Part shown: piece by piece, positions 34,680 through 45,692 of the stretch
Layout: each line of letters begins with the position of its first letter
Position numbering within the stretch: position 1 is the first letter of the stretch
Source: Gorsachius magnificus
Lineage: Eukaryota; Chordata; Aves; Pelecaniformes; Ardeidae
NCBI GenBank assembly: GCA_034008185.1
Contig: CM067087.1
Span: forward strand, 42,364,590-42,428,589
Length of the DNA: 64,000 bases
Direction of reading: 5' to 3'
Translations under genes and position numbers: made by a program
The notes under the pieces: generated by a model
The model's database searches: none
The model's input: only the letters and a program-made list of their open reading frames with translations
Told to the model about the DNA's origin: nothing

Positions 34680-36190
34680 AACCCAAATTAGCAATAGAAG
34701 TCAGATTTAGGCAGAACCAGGAAATCTTAGAAAACCTGCCCAGTAAGAAGGACATTTTCTAGGAGCCATTTGGTGCAGAGAGAGTGCCGTTTAAAGATAA
34801 AACAAAGACTGAATTACAAAACATCCCAGGAGCTGGAGCCCCAGCTCACTGAGAAAAACACAGAGCTGTAAAAGTAAGAAGTAATCCAGTTTAGGACAAG
34901 GTTTTTCAAAGCCTGGACTACTTCAGTGAGCAGCTAGCTAACTGGCTTCAGCAGCTCAGAAGTCCTGCATTTTTTTTTCTCACAGCAGTAGATAACCCAG
35001 GCCTGAACCTGAAACAATTACTACCAGAAGTAGCACTTATTTCTATTAATTCAGTGCTATTGACTCGTTGAGGTAGTTATGTGGTCCTGACCCCACAGCA
35101 GCTGAGCGCTGCCAAGAATTGGATTTCCATTTGTGGTTAAAGCTCACGGTGCCTGTGGCCTTGCTACCTGCCCTGTGCCGCAGCCGAGCCGTATAAGGGC
35201 TGGTTATTAATGAGTATATCCTCATCACCCAGTGCCACACCTAAATGTAAGTTTTTAGGAATGTGACCCTAGGATAAAGGACAGATTCCCCCATGTCTTT
35301 TAGGTATAGGAAAATCTAAAATAAGAAATTTGACAGGCTGAACCAAGGGTAAAGTTCCAGGTGGGCAAATTCAAAGCAGAATAAAAAGAGAAATGTATAG
35401 TATTTCATAAATCATCTCCATTGTACCTTACTTCCAACTTCTGTGCATGCAGAACCCCTATTTGCCTGTATGTACAGTAGATATAGAATGCTCATAAATC
35501 AGCTGTGGCATAAGTGCAAATCCCTTTGGTCTTGTGTTTTGTAAACTCTTGTTTCCAGGTTGCTCCCTGCTCCCGAAGCGGGAGAAGTGGCACAGCCAGC
35601 TCACTGTGTGCTATGCAGATGGGTTGCCCATCGCAGCATTTAGCTACGTTTGGTGCTCAGGGTTTGGATTTTCCTTTTTTTGGCTAGCCAGGAGCAGCAG
35701 TCGCATTTTGGGGACTGATCCAAACCTCATGGTCGAACATACATGGGCAGAGCAGGAGTCTCCCTGGCCCTGGTCCACTGCAGCAGGATGAGTGCTGGAG
35801 CCAGTGCATCTGTTACCCTCTCTGACTTTGAGGCACTATTGAATTTATTCCTCTTTTCTCCAGCTATTCCCTGAATCTCTGCAGTACATGTTAACAGGCA
35901 GCTATATGTCAGTGCTATGAATGCTATGTAGGAACATTAAAACAGATTTGGAAATAGAAACCCTGCCTTCAGTGCTAGGAAGAAGTTTGCTAGGTGCAAA
36001 CTCTGCCTGCTACCTGTATGCTTTGATCTCTCACAAAATCAGTTATTTGAAAGAAACAGATGAAAGTTTCAAATAGGAATATATTTCAGTTTGATTACAT
36101 TGCCCATATACTAGACAAATATTTTTATATATGCTATTATAGAGTAAGGGCACCTACAACTCCAGACTGCTTTTACCTTTGTAAAAATCT
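34680..36190. other. Unique non-coding sequence
   Basis: No gene or mobile element recognised. The short GC-richer stretch at about 35080-35200 gives a 64-codon minus-strand frame without recognisable product. Confidence 0.45.
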
Positions 36191-36206
36191 CCATTTGATC
36201 AAATGG
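36191..36206. repeat. Perfect 16-bp palindrome
   Basis: CCATTTGATCAAATGG reads the same on both strands. With one bulged G the symmetry extends to CTCC...GGGAG. It also carries two CATTTG/CAAATG E-box cores facing each other. It could be a dimeric protein-binding site or a chance palindrome. Confidence 0.95.
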
Positions 36207-39085
36207 GAGTGAAATCATGCACCACTGCAGCTATACGTAGTAGTGTCAGTATTACTTGAAAATTTCTGTGGATGTTCCTCCTATAGAAGTTGAATGGCAG
36301 ACTTTCTGTAGGGTTTGTCAACCAATCCTTGGACTTCCAGAACCATATATTATAATGTAGAAAACATGCTGACAGAATGTTTACCATGTTCCTCAGCTCT
36401 CCTCTATGGGTTCTAGTTTGTAAACTTAGGGCCAGACCTTTCCAAAAATCTTTCAGACTTGCAGAAAGCCAAAGGATTTACATCTGGTGCCAGAATGTCT
36501 GAGGTGTTGGTTCTGGTCTTGTCTTCTGATAGGGAATGGGGATCTCCTTATGCTGGCATTAATGGAGTGTCTCCATTGAACCTTCCATGGTGAGGCACCA
36601 CAATTTGTTTTTGCAGACCCTGAGAGGAAAATGGATGTGTGTGAGGTCATACTGTGACGCTGTTTGTCATCTAGAAAATCATATGCCTGAATGACTTCGT
36701 TTTCTGCCATTTTAGTCCCGAGTTTTTCATCTTTGCCAAAGCACTTGAAACCACTGAGATTAACTGGGGTAAAACCAGGTAGCTAGTCATGATGAATCAG
36801 GGTGACAGAACTGCATGGCAAAATTTTGAATTTCAAATTACTTTTAATTAATCTAATTAAAATTAATTGCTTCTGCTTCTTTGGAGCGTCTAGTCTGGAA
36901 TGAGTATTTTCATCTTCCAGATCTAGCTCTTCATCTCTCCTCGTTTGCTTTGAAGTGAGTCTTTACAGCACTGACATTAGCTAAGAGGGCTATATTAAGA
37001 AAGTGGAAAAGCTCTGCTTGTCTATCACATTCCAGGACGGTTAGCTGAATTTTATAAACACAGCTTTGGTAGAAAAAATATTCATTAATGGGAGATGCAG
37101 TAAAAAAGGTATAGTTTGTGTGAAAGCTCTCAAAGGCATTATAGAGCACTTCTCTTTCCTCTTTAATGGCTATGTCTTAATATGACCGTTGGCTTTCTAT
37201 GCATTCCTGTTAATAGTTTTTTATTAGTTTTGGGTCAAATACGGTGAAAATTCAATACAATTGATTTCTTATATATATTTGTGTTTGAGTCTTAAGTAAA
37301 AATGTGACTTAATTTAAAAATAGAACTGTTCAAAATGATTGACAACTGCTCCAGTTTCCATTAAACTCTTTGGAAAGGCTCAATATTGGCTAAGGATATG
37401 ATTGTCTACACTCGTGTCCATCAAAAGTCACTGTTTGCCAAGTACTGCCACGTGTTACCCTCTGAGACACTGCAGTTTCAGAATATAGCAGATGATTCTT
37501 GTCATACCTGTGCTGTTATTTAAGACACCATACTGACCTGGAACGGTGATTATTGTATACTATCTGCCTGAAAGTGCCTATCACATGGCGAAACTATATA
37601 AATAACAGGAATACACCATCTATGTGACTTAATTATTATTGAATAAACTTGTTTCACCTTTTAGATATTGAAAGGTTTGATGACTAGGTACTCCTTAGCA
37701 TTTCCTAAGTCTACCAACCAAAAGTAACTTAGGACACCTGCTGGGATAATACTTGAACACCATACAGGAGACACAATAATGTAAAATACATGTTCATTTG
37801 CCCTTCACTTGCTTTCAATTGTTTTATTTCATTATTTAAATTACTATTACAAAGAAAAAAATTTGGTTTTAAAGGCATTTCTTTTTTTCACAACCAAGGT
37901 TTCATCTGCTGTGGTCCTGCAGTGAATGAATTATTGTGGATTTATGAACATATTAATCATCTCCATGGAAACAGTTTGCAATTTCACAGGAGTTTGACTT
38001 CCCTGCATGACAATGAAAAAGGAAGGATCTGAAAAAGCGTAGCTGAGGGGGGAGATAAAGCACGCCTTCCAGCTCAGGCTCAGTCAAAAGTTATCAACAG
38101 CTGCTGTCTACTCCTGGGTCTGGGAGAGAAATCAGCCCTTCCAGTTTGTGGGTGACTAACAGTGACCACAAGACCTTTGCAATCTGCAGGCAAGAGCTTA
38201 GGTCATGTATTGTACAACAACTCAACGTGCCCTCCATGAAAGACTGTGTTTGTAAGAGTAAATTTATATTTATTTATTTAATTTTTTTTCACAATGGTGT
38301 TATTTAAGGAAGCAACTAGCATGTATGTGGCAATGGTTTAAACCTGGGGACCTCAGTAAATGAGACATATTAACTACAGAGGAAAAGATGTCCGGTGTGA
38401 GGCTGAACAGAAGGGTTGATCAATAAGACAAATATGAGACATCCAGTACAAGGGAACAAAAATAAATAATGAAATTTTAAGAACATACTGTATAGAGCAA
38501 AACTCAAAGAGGGAGAAAAAATAGTAAAAAAACCCTCACCTTTCTTTTTAACCAAGAACTCCAGGACTATTGTAGGACTCTATATATGCCCCTTGTCTAT
38601 GCAAATGGGAAGTCTTTTAGGCAGAAGCATGGGCTGCCAGGTTTGAATAGCTAAATGCAGGATCTATTCCCAAGGAAGTGGCTTGATTTCACAGAAGATG
38701 ACATTCCTCACAGTATATTTGAGCCTAGACGGCAGGGTGATAGCATCCCCTTGTCTTTAAATGCTTGTCTTTAATGGGAGTTGCTTGACAAACAACCTGT
38801 GGGACACCATTGAGGCACAGGGCTAACCAGAAAAGAAATATCTGTAAAATTATGGGAATGAAAGATGCCTCCCATGGTATTTCATGGTCTGATCCTGAGG
38901 CTTCCAAATCCTGCATTAATTTCTGTCAAGAGGATTTATGAATGCCCTTCTTTACCTAAAAACAGGATCATGTTTCTTCCAAGGTTGCAGTTATCAGAAC
39001 CTAAAATAGCTGTTAATAGCATATCAACAAACACCCAAATGAAGAGTCCAAGAATAAATTACATTGATGTAATGAGCTCAACTCA
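36207..39085. other. Unique AT-rich non-coding sequence
   Basis: No gene or mobile element recognised. The block at about 37915-38025 (ATGAATTATTG, ATTAATCATC, CCATGGAAACAG words, no simple repeats) has the look of a conserved non-coding element but cannot be tested here. A short T run is at 38281-38290. Confidence 0.4.
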
Positions 39086-39565
39086 CACAGAATCACAGAA
39101 TGTCAAGGGTTGGAAGGGACCTCAGGAGATCATCTAGTCCAATCCCCCTGCTAAAGCAGGTTCTCCTAGAGCATGTTACACAGGAGTTCACCTAGGCGGG
39201 CTTTGAATATCTCCAGAGAAGGAGACTCTGCAACACCCCTGGGCAGCCTGTGCCAGTGCTCCATCACCCTCAGAGTAAAGAAGTTCTTCCTCATATTCAA
39301 CTGAAACCTCTTATGTTTCAGTTTGTGCCCATTGCCCCTTGTCCTGTCGCTGGGCACCACTGCAAAGAGTCTGGCTCCGTCCTCGTGACACCCACCCTTA
39401 AGATATTTGTACATGTTGATGAGGACCCCTCTCAGTCTTCTTTTCTTCAGGCTGAACAAGCCCAACTCTCTCAGCCTTTCCTCATAGGGGAGATTCTCCA
39501 GTCCCTTTGTCATCCTAGTTGCTCTCCTCTGGACTCTTTCTAGGAGTTCCTCATCTTTCTTGAAC
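39086..39565 (-). mobile_element. CR1 LINE, 5'-truncated, minus strand (copy 3)
   Basis: On the minus strand this is a CR1 3' end of the same subtype as copy 1, 8.3 kb away and in the same orientation. The 3' end reads ...GACATTCTGTGATTCTGTG, an octamer tail of the ATTCTGTG variant, and the body includes the ORF2 end and the short 3' untranslated region. The 5' truncation point lies about 75 bp further inside than in copy 1, at the codons for [11 protein letters not shown]. Small sequence differences from copy 1 are spread along the element, which fits two independent insertions better than a local duplication. Confidence 0.96.
39166..39565 (-). pseudogene. CR1 ORF2 C-terminal fragment (copy 3)
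   Basis: Uninterrupted frame of about 133 residues from the truncation point to the TAG stop at 39166-39168. Motifs: [57 protein letters not shown] and the end ELLCNML. The reverse-transcriptase catalytic core and endonuclease domain are missing, so it is a dead fragment of the CR1 replication protein. The open frame suggests limited decay since insertion. Confidence 0.93.
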
Positions 39566-41977
39566 AAAAGAAAAGAACAAACTCATAACAGAAACCTGCT
39601 GTGAGATGTTCTAAAGAGATTATAAAAGAGTATAAATGGAATGGCAATCACCTTTCCAAAAAAAGGAATAAAAAAAAATATGGATCATAAAGCAAACAGA
39701 AAAGAAACAGATCATGATGATTATGGTCCATTTTCATAATTATTTTATGTACTATTTTGCTCTAAAAGTAGCTTAACATTCTAGTTGCCAAATAAATTTA
39801 CAGAGGTGAGCCACTGTATATAAATAATCGACATTAGGATGGTGTTTGGTTTTTCCTATCAGGTCAACAAGGACATAGGTGAGAGAGCTTTCTGCTATCT
39901 GAAATTCAAACAGGTATCTTGTGTGGATATCATGAGACAAACTGATACAGTGAAACTTCCAACCAGCATTGTGGTGACTGAGATATTCTTCTGATGGCGG
40001 TGGTAACTAGATGTACGTGATCAAATAACTATTAAATGGAATAACTGTACATGCGGGTAGTGAGTGTTGTAGTGCTGTACCTTTTCCCAGATGCTGGCAT
40101 CCACACAGCAAGCAATTAGATATTCATTCCCATCCATTAGTTCACAATCCATGAGCCAAAGTCCTGTAATAGTCTGAGAACGGAGAAGTTATCTGCTGAC
40201 ATGAAAACTGCTGAAAACCACTCTTTTCTTTTTAAATGCCACATATCTGCTTTCCAGCATTTCTTTGGACTTGATGTCAAGTGTCTTGAGGGCACATGGA
40301 AAGCTCCCGCTGATGGGATGCTGTGCTCAGTGCTGTGGTTGATGGGGAATGGTGAAGGACCAGCGAGCTGAGCCAAAAACTGTGCCTTCGGAAATTTTAA
40401 CTTTGCTTTGACTTGCTTTCAGAGTAGCTAAGTCACTCTGTGTCTTGATGTCACCAACTGTAAGGCTTAACTTCCCAAATGAACTGTTCTGGTTAATTAA
40501 GTAAATTCTGTAAAGCCAGACGGAGCAAAGACAAAATTCCACACAAGTATAAACCAACATGAGTTATAACTGTACACATCTGGGTTTTGCTTTAAATTTT
40601 GGAGCTTCAAGATACACACACTGTAATGAATTATGTTTATTTAAGTATATTACTATTTTTTCCCTCATTATTCTGCTTGGGCACAATGCTGCAGTGCACA
40701 GCTACATGGCTTCCAGAGCTAAGCTGGTGTCTTCATGACTTTCTGCTAAACTTTTTAAACGTACTAAAGTTTTGGTGAGACTTTCATAGCCCTTCTAATT
40801 CACCAAAACCAGAACAAAACCATCAGATCCTTATTTATTGTCTACCTAGCGATGCACTTAACAGAAGACCTAGCTACATGCAAGTTGTTACTGGTGTTTT
40901 TACAAAATAGACTATGTGATTTCACGTTATATAGTACTCTGGCAGGGAATTTGTTAAAAACAGTTCGCATATTATTCACATATGCTAAGAATTTGGTCTT
41001 TGCTGGTCTTCAGTTTTGTCTGTTTTGTCTTTAGGCAGCACGTGATTGCCCTTCACTGTCCGAGTTCAGGCCATATTGAGTTACTTCATTCCCTGTGGTT
41101 GCTTCCTTCACTGTTCAGATTATCCAAAGCCATCCAGGTCTTCCAGCAGCTGCCCGGCACTCGTGAAATGGGAATTAGTTCTGAAGTATCAGGGTAAAAC
41201 ACAACCAACACTTCTCCCAGAAAAGGTACTCTTAGAAATTAATTATGGTCGTAAAGCTGCCAATAGTTTCTTTCCATAACATTCAGTCTTATTGCTCAGG
41301 CAGAACTGATCTCTACAGCTGAAGTTCTTCATCATAGTAATAGCCCCCTACGTCACTTTTTGGTGATGATCATATTCTTTATTGACCTGAATGTGAAAAC
41401 CCCACAGCCTATTATAATGTGTCAAACACTTCTAGTGAATATTTTCAAAAAGGTTCCACTAGTCAGAGCTGTGGTTGGCTATGCTCTTAAAAATGGTGTG
41501 TGAATTGAAGGAAAGTGTTAAATTTGGTCAAAGCAAGAGAGAATGGAACATACTTTGGCTCAACTGAACCACCAACACTTAAGATGAGAGGAGTTTTAGC
41601 TTCTATTGAGAAATATTCTTTAATGGAACAAATTGTTTTTAATCTGTAGGTTTTGAACATTGCTGTGTTTGCTTGATAATTCCCTGGACTGTGTCAATAC
41701 CCTAGTTATATTATATGAAGAAATAAATATACACTATGTAACACAGAGTAAAAAGAAATGCTAATGTTCTTACTAAAAACCTTGCAAAGTTGAAATCAGC
41801 TGGAGGAAGCTAGCGAGGTCACCTGACCTTGTCAACACTAGGTATGCATGCCATTACTCTTGGTAAAGATATGGCATCTAAATGTAACCACATTTTGGGT
41901 TAAACCACATTCTCTGGGTAAACCACTCGCCCGTCACTGAGGTACAGTGTAAGCATTAAAGCAGAGGGCTGGGAAAT
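39566..41977. other. Unique non-coding sequence between CR1 copy 3 and LTR-B
   Basis: No gene, RNA or further dispersed repeat recognised. Short A runs occur at 39657-39663 and 39671-39678. Open frames here are short, overlap on both strands and have no family motifs. Confidence 0.45.
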
Positions 41978-42104
41978 TGTTGTGGTTTAACCTGGCAAGC
42001 AACCAAGCACCACACAGCTGCTCACTCTCTGCCCCCCCTGCCCCAAGTGGGATGGGGGAGAGAATCAGAAAAAAGGTAAAACCCATGGGTTGAGATAAAG
42101 ACAG

Positions 42105-42110
42105 TTTAAT
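42105..42110 (-). terminator. ATTAAA polyadenylation signal of LTR-B
   Basis: ATTAAA on the minus strand, followed by a T-rich stretch (CTGTCTTTATCTC), the usual context of a cleavage and polyadenylation site. Confidence 0.55.
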
Positions 42111-42276
42111 AAAACAGCAGAGGAAAAGAATAACAATAATAATAGTGATAATAGTAATAGAATATACAGAATATACAAAAGAAGTCACACAATGCAATTG
42201 CTCGCTGCCTGCTGACAAATGCCCGTCCCATCCCCAAGCAGTGATCACTCTCCCCTCCCCAGCCAACTCCCCCCAG

Positions 42277-42284
42277 TTTATATA
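42277..42284 (-). promoter_or_regulatory. TATA box of LTR-B
   Basis: TATATAAA on the minus strand, followed about 170 bp downstream by ATTAAA. This is the normal LTR arrangement of promoter then polyadenylation signal. Transcription from it would run toward lower coordinates. Confidence 0.65.
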
Positions 42285-43244
42285 CTGGACATGATGTCCT
42301 ATGGTCTGGAATAGCCCTCTGTCCAGTTGGGGCCAGCTGTCCTGGCCGTGCCCTCTCCCAGCCCCTTGTGCCCCTGGCAGAGGAGGGGAAGCTGCAAAGT
42401 CCTTGCCTGGTGTAAGCCCTGCTCAGCAACAACTGAACCATCAGGGTGTTAGCAACATTCTTCTCACCCTAAATCCAAACCACAGCACTGTGCTAGCTAT
42501 TGGGAAGAAAATTCACTCTGTCCCAGCCGAAACCAGGACAAACTAAAATGACCTGTGCTCTTTCTCCTGATGTGTGACCTTTGGAAAATCACACACAACT
42601 GCACTTTCAGAAATGGCTTCTTATTTTCAGTTCTACTTTCCAAGCATCCTTTATACATTATGTGAATGACTTTAGGCAATAAGATATGAAGACTGGGCCA
42701 GCTGTCTGAAAAAAAGGAACCACTGAAAAATAGGGCTAAAAAATAGACTTTTCTCTCTCTGTGCTCTGCAGTTTTACGATGAAGACGTAACACTTACCTA
42801 CCTAATAAGCCTTTACTAACCCCAACTGTGCTTATAGAAGTTAAGCTCCTGAGAAAACCTAGGGAGGTGCAATGCACTGTTTACTCTTATTCAAGCTAAT
42901 AGAGTCAAACTATTTATTTTTAAATACACCCTGCAGAGCACCAGGAGGGATGTATGGTGGTGCTCACTCTCTGCCCTTTGCAGATGGCTGCTGGCAGGGG
43001 CGTGCCTGGAAGTGCCTACAGCTGGAGGAACCCCATCTGCATTCTCTCTCTCAGCTGTGGCCATGCTGCAGACCTGGAACAGCTGCTGCCAGCAGAGCAC
43101 CTTGGGGAGGGAGGGGGCTCTGGGGAGGAGATTTATCAGAAATGGAAGGGTGAAGGTATAAGATGGAGGATAAAGGATGGTTATTTGTTGGTGATGTGGA
43201 GTCTGTGGGTTGAAGTGTACAGTAAGTTTGGGTGTTCTTGCTAG

Positions 43245-43259
43245 TTTTTTTTTTTTTTT
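43245..43259 (+). repeat. Poly(T) homopolymer, 15 nt
   Basis: Uninterrupted T run; no retroelement body is recognisable on either side. Confidence 0.9.
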
Positions 43260-43426
43260 GGGGAATGGAGCAGTTGTTGCTTTCAAGGTAAGGAGCATGA
43301 GTTGTGATAAGCTTCTCATTGAATAGGAGATTGAGGCTGGATTTGGTTCCCCTGGGTTGTTACTCCCTGTTAAGCTGCTGTAGGAGAGATGATATACACA
43401 GTGGTTAACAGTTTGTTTGCAGTGGC

Positions 43427-43450
43427 TATATATATATATGTATGTATATG
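43427..43450 (+). repeat. (TA)n/(TATG)n microsatellite
   Basis: Alternating TA units passing into TATGTATG, about 24 bp. Likely polymorphic in length. Confidence 0.85.
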
Positions 43451-44916
43451 CACTCATGAGCCATGTCTATGATCTGAGACCCTGGGCCTGTGTGTGAGCA
43501 TAGGCTGTGACTTATACTGGTGTCAGGGTGGAATCTGGGTGTTTGCTTTCCCCTATACTTTGGGAAGCAGTTCTGTAGGAATGAGCCTTCCAAGTCTTGC
43601 CTTGAGCCTTGGGGTGGTTTCCCACCAAATCTTGCCTTTCCTTGGTTAAAAGAAATGATAGGAAGGGGCCTTGAGAAAGAGGCTGTGGCTGGCTGACATG
43701 GCAGGGGGCTGTAAGATCTCTCTCGGGCCTCTATTTTCATGGTTTCAGCTGCTTTTGTATTCATCCCAGTTTTGAGCTCAAAATCCTGCTATAGTGAAGT
43801 CTCCTAAAATTTACTGTCCTGATGACTGATTCTGGTCATTAATCACCTGAAGGGGAGTGGGTCACTTGCTTGGTAGTAAAATGTATTACCTGTGAGTGAG
43901 TGCCCAGGGCAGAGCGGTGCAGTGTGCTGTCGTTACTCAGTGTTGTGAAGGGTAAACAAGAAAAAACACGAGCAGGATGTGTGGTGTGGAAGAAAACCTG
44001 TGTGGATACAGTAAGATGGAGAGTGGTCTCTTGCTGGATCCTTTTTCATGAGAAACATCCTATAGCAGTAAGACCGCTGCTTTGATTTTTTTTCTATGCT
44101 GACCTTTACACCTGGGAGCTTTCAGCACCTTGCATATAATGAAAACTAGAAGAAGCTACTCCTTCCCAGTACAATTTCCACTATTTAGGTCTCAGAAGTG
44201 GCTGACTAAGACTGCTTAAGGCCACCTGTAAGTCCTGGTGGACCAACCTTATAGCTTTCTAGGCTTCAAAGCAGAAGTTCAGCTTGGTCCATGGCTGCTG
44301 AGCCCAGAGGAGTTTTTTCTGGCTGAACATCACGGTGCCAAACTTTTCCCCTCTGATGTTTAGAGAAATGTTTGCCATTACTGGCTTAAGTTGTAATGGA
44401 CCATCTGGTGGTACCACAAAAATTGTATATGCACTAACAGCATTTCTAACAAATTGAGATTTTTGAAGAGGAAGCAATTGGACAGGCATGCAGTACTGTT
44501 TGTAGGTATTTCCTGTAGCGGACTGACTTATCTTGGTCTGTCAGCTGGTGTTTACAGCCTGAAGGATCGGGCCCTTGTTCTGATGCATGAAAAATTTGCT
44601 AATTATAAACAATGTAGCAGCTGGAAAACCCCACAACAAAGCAGCAGTATGCCTCTCTGAGTCAGGTTTGGTTGATGAACCAGAAGATCCTCCAAAAGCA
44701 ACCCTCTAGGATTGGGACTTGCATAAGAGCCTGTGGCAAACTCATTTTTTTTTTCTTTTTTCCCCTCCCATCCCCTGTTGTTCTCTGTATTTGATAGTCT
44801 GGAGGTTGTGCTTTGTAACAGCTCATTAAGTTTTTGCCTCTGGGCTGCTGAGATGAAGCTTACCAGGATGTAGGAAAAAAAAAAAACAAACACAAAACCC
44901 CTGGGGCATAGACCTT

Positions 44917-44950
44917 CCCCCCCCCCCCCCCCCCAAAAAAAAAAAAAAAA
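44917..44950 (+). repeat. C18/A16 compound homopolymer
   Basis: Eighteen C followed directly by sixteen A on the plus strand. A 12-nt A run lies 30 bases upstream at about 44875-44886. The complementary G18 can form G-quadruplex-like structures. Both run lengths should be treated as uncertain because sequencing miscounts long homopolymers. Confidence 0.95.
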
Positions 44951-45656
44951 CCACCAACCTGAAAAGACAAAATTATTGGGTTAGTACTTACTCCTGTTGA
45001 ACTTGCAGTTAACTTTTCTGAAAAGGAAACAAAATCAGTCATAGGCAATGCTTTTTATGCCTGACAGACTGAAAGATAATCAAATGAAGGTGTTCAGTTT
45101 GCTTTGCTACTAATTATCAGATCCTCCAAATTCCTATTGATCTGAACAAAGTTAATTCTCTGAGGAAAACAGAGTACACCCCTCTTACTTTAATCTAAAA
45201 GGAACCATTCCTCTGTATGTTGTTTAACATGATGCAAGACATGCCTTCCTAATCGATGCTATCTAGAGCATTTTGAATGTTCTGCAGAATCCTTATGGTA
45301 AGAGGAAAAGTATGAGGCCTAAAGAACAAAGAATTTTTGTGAGTGTGTGTATATATTGTATAAAGAGTTTTTCTTCCTTGCGCTTCCAAGCTGACCATGC
45401 ACAGGCTTCAGCCAACAGGTGTCCACATAGATGCAACAGCAACCACTGAACTTCAGGGACAGGGAAAATAACCATAGCTATTCTCCTAGATGCTGTAATT
45501 TAGCACGGCAAAACAGTACTGTTCTCTGCATCTGACCACGTATCTGGAGGAGAATGAGTGACACCACCATTGTTTGTGTTGTCATGAAATTGTTCAGCTA
45601 CCTCAGTAGCTCAGCTGCATACTCAATCATTTTCAACAATTAAGACAATGCAGTTT
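44951..45656. other. Unique non-coding sequence
   Basis: No gene or repeat recognised between the homopolymer tract and the hairpin. Confidence 0.45.
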
Positions 45657-45692
45657 GTTGGCAGCTGACAACCTAAAGTGCCAGCTGCCAAC
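45657..45692. repeat. Perfect 11-bp stem-loop
   Basis: GTTGGCAGCTG (45657-45667) and CAGCTGCCAAC (45682-45692) are perfect inverted copies with a 14-base loop. Each arm contains a CAGCTG E-box. The stem is too short for a canonical microRNA precursor. It could be a paired E-box site or a chance inverted repeat. Confidence 0.9.

Larger units (their letters stand above)
41978..42540 (-). mobile_element. Solo LTR of an avian endogenous retrovirus (LTR-B)
   Basis: On the minus strand the element begins TGTCCTGGTTTCGGCTGGGA and ends GGTTAAACCACAACA, that is TG...CA ends, and I recognise it as an LTR family abundant in neoavian genomes and usually assigned to the ERVL group. A TATATAAA box (minus strand, 42277-42284) and an ATTAAA polyadenylation signal (minus strand, 42105-42110) lie in the right order about 170 bp apart, which fixes the orientation. 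No retroviral coding sequence adjoins it, so it is a solo LTR. I see no convincing target-site duplication in the flanks. An AAT-rich stretch at about 42126-42165 lies inside the presumed R region. Open frames on both strands of this interval are by-products. Confidence 0.9.
42541..44916. other. Unique sequence with a 188-codon unexplained frame
   Basis: Contains a minus-strand ATG frame at 42891-43457 (188 residues, see findings), a poly(T) run at 43245-43259 and a TA/TG repeat at 43427-43450. The frame contains the antisense of both low-complexity runs, which weakens it as a gene. No mobile element recognised. Confidence 0.35.

Noticed and set aside
39250..39543. Plus-strand 97-codon frame similar to the one at 30971-31201, which would look like a gene family
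   Set aside because: The similarity is due to both lying antisense to CR1 copies of one subfamily.
42106..42441. Minus-strand frames of 110 and 111 codons at 41934-42441
   Set aside because: They lie inside LTR-B, across its AAT-rich stretch, and do not encode retroviral protein.
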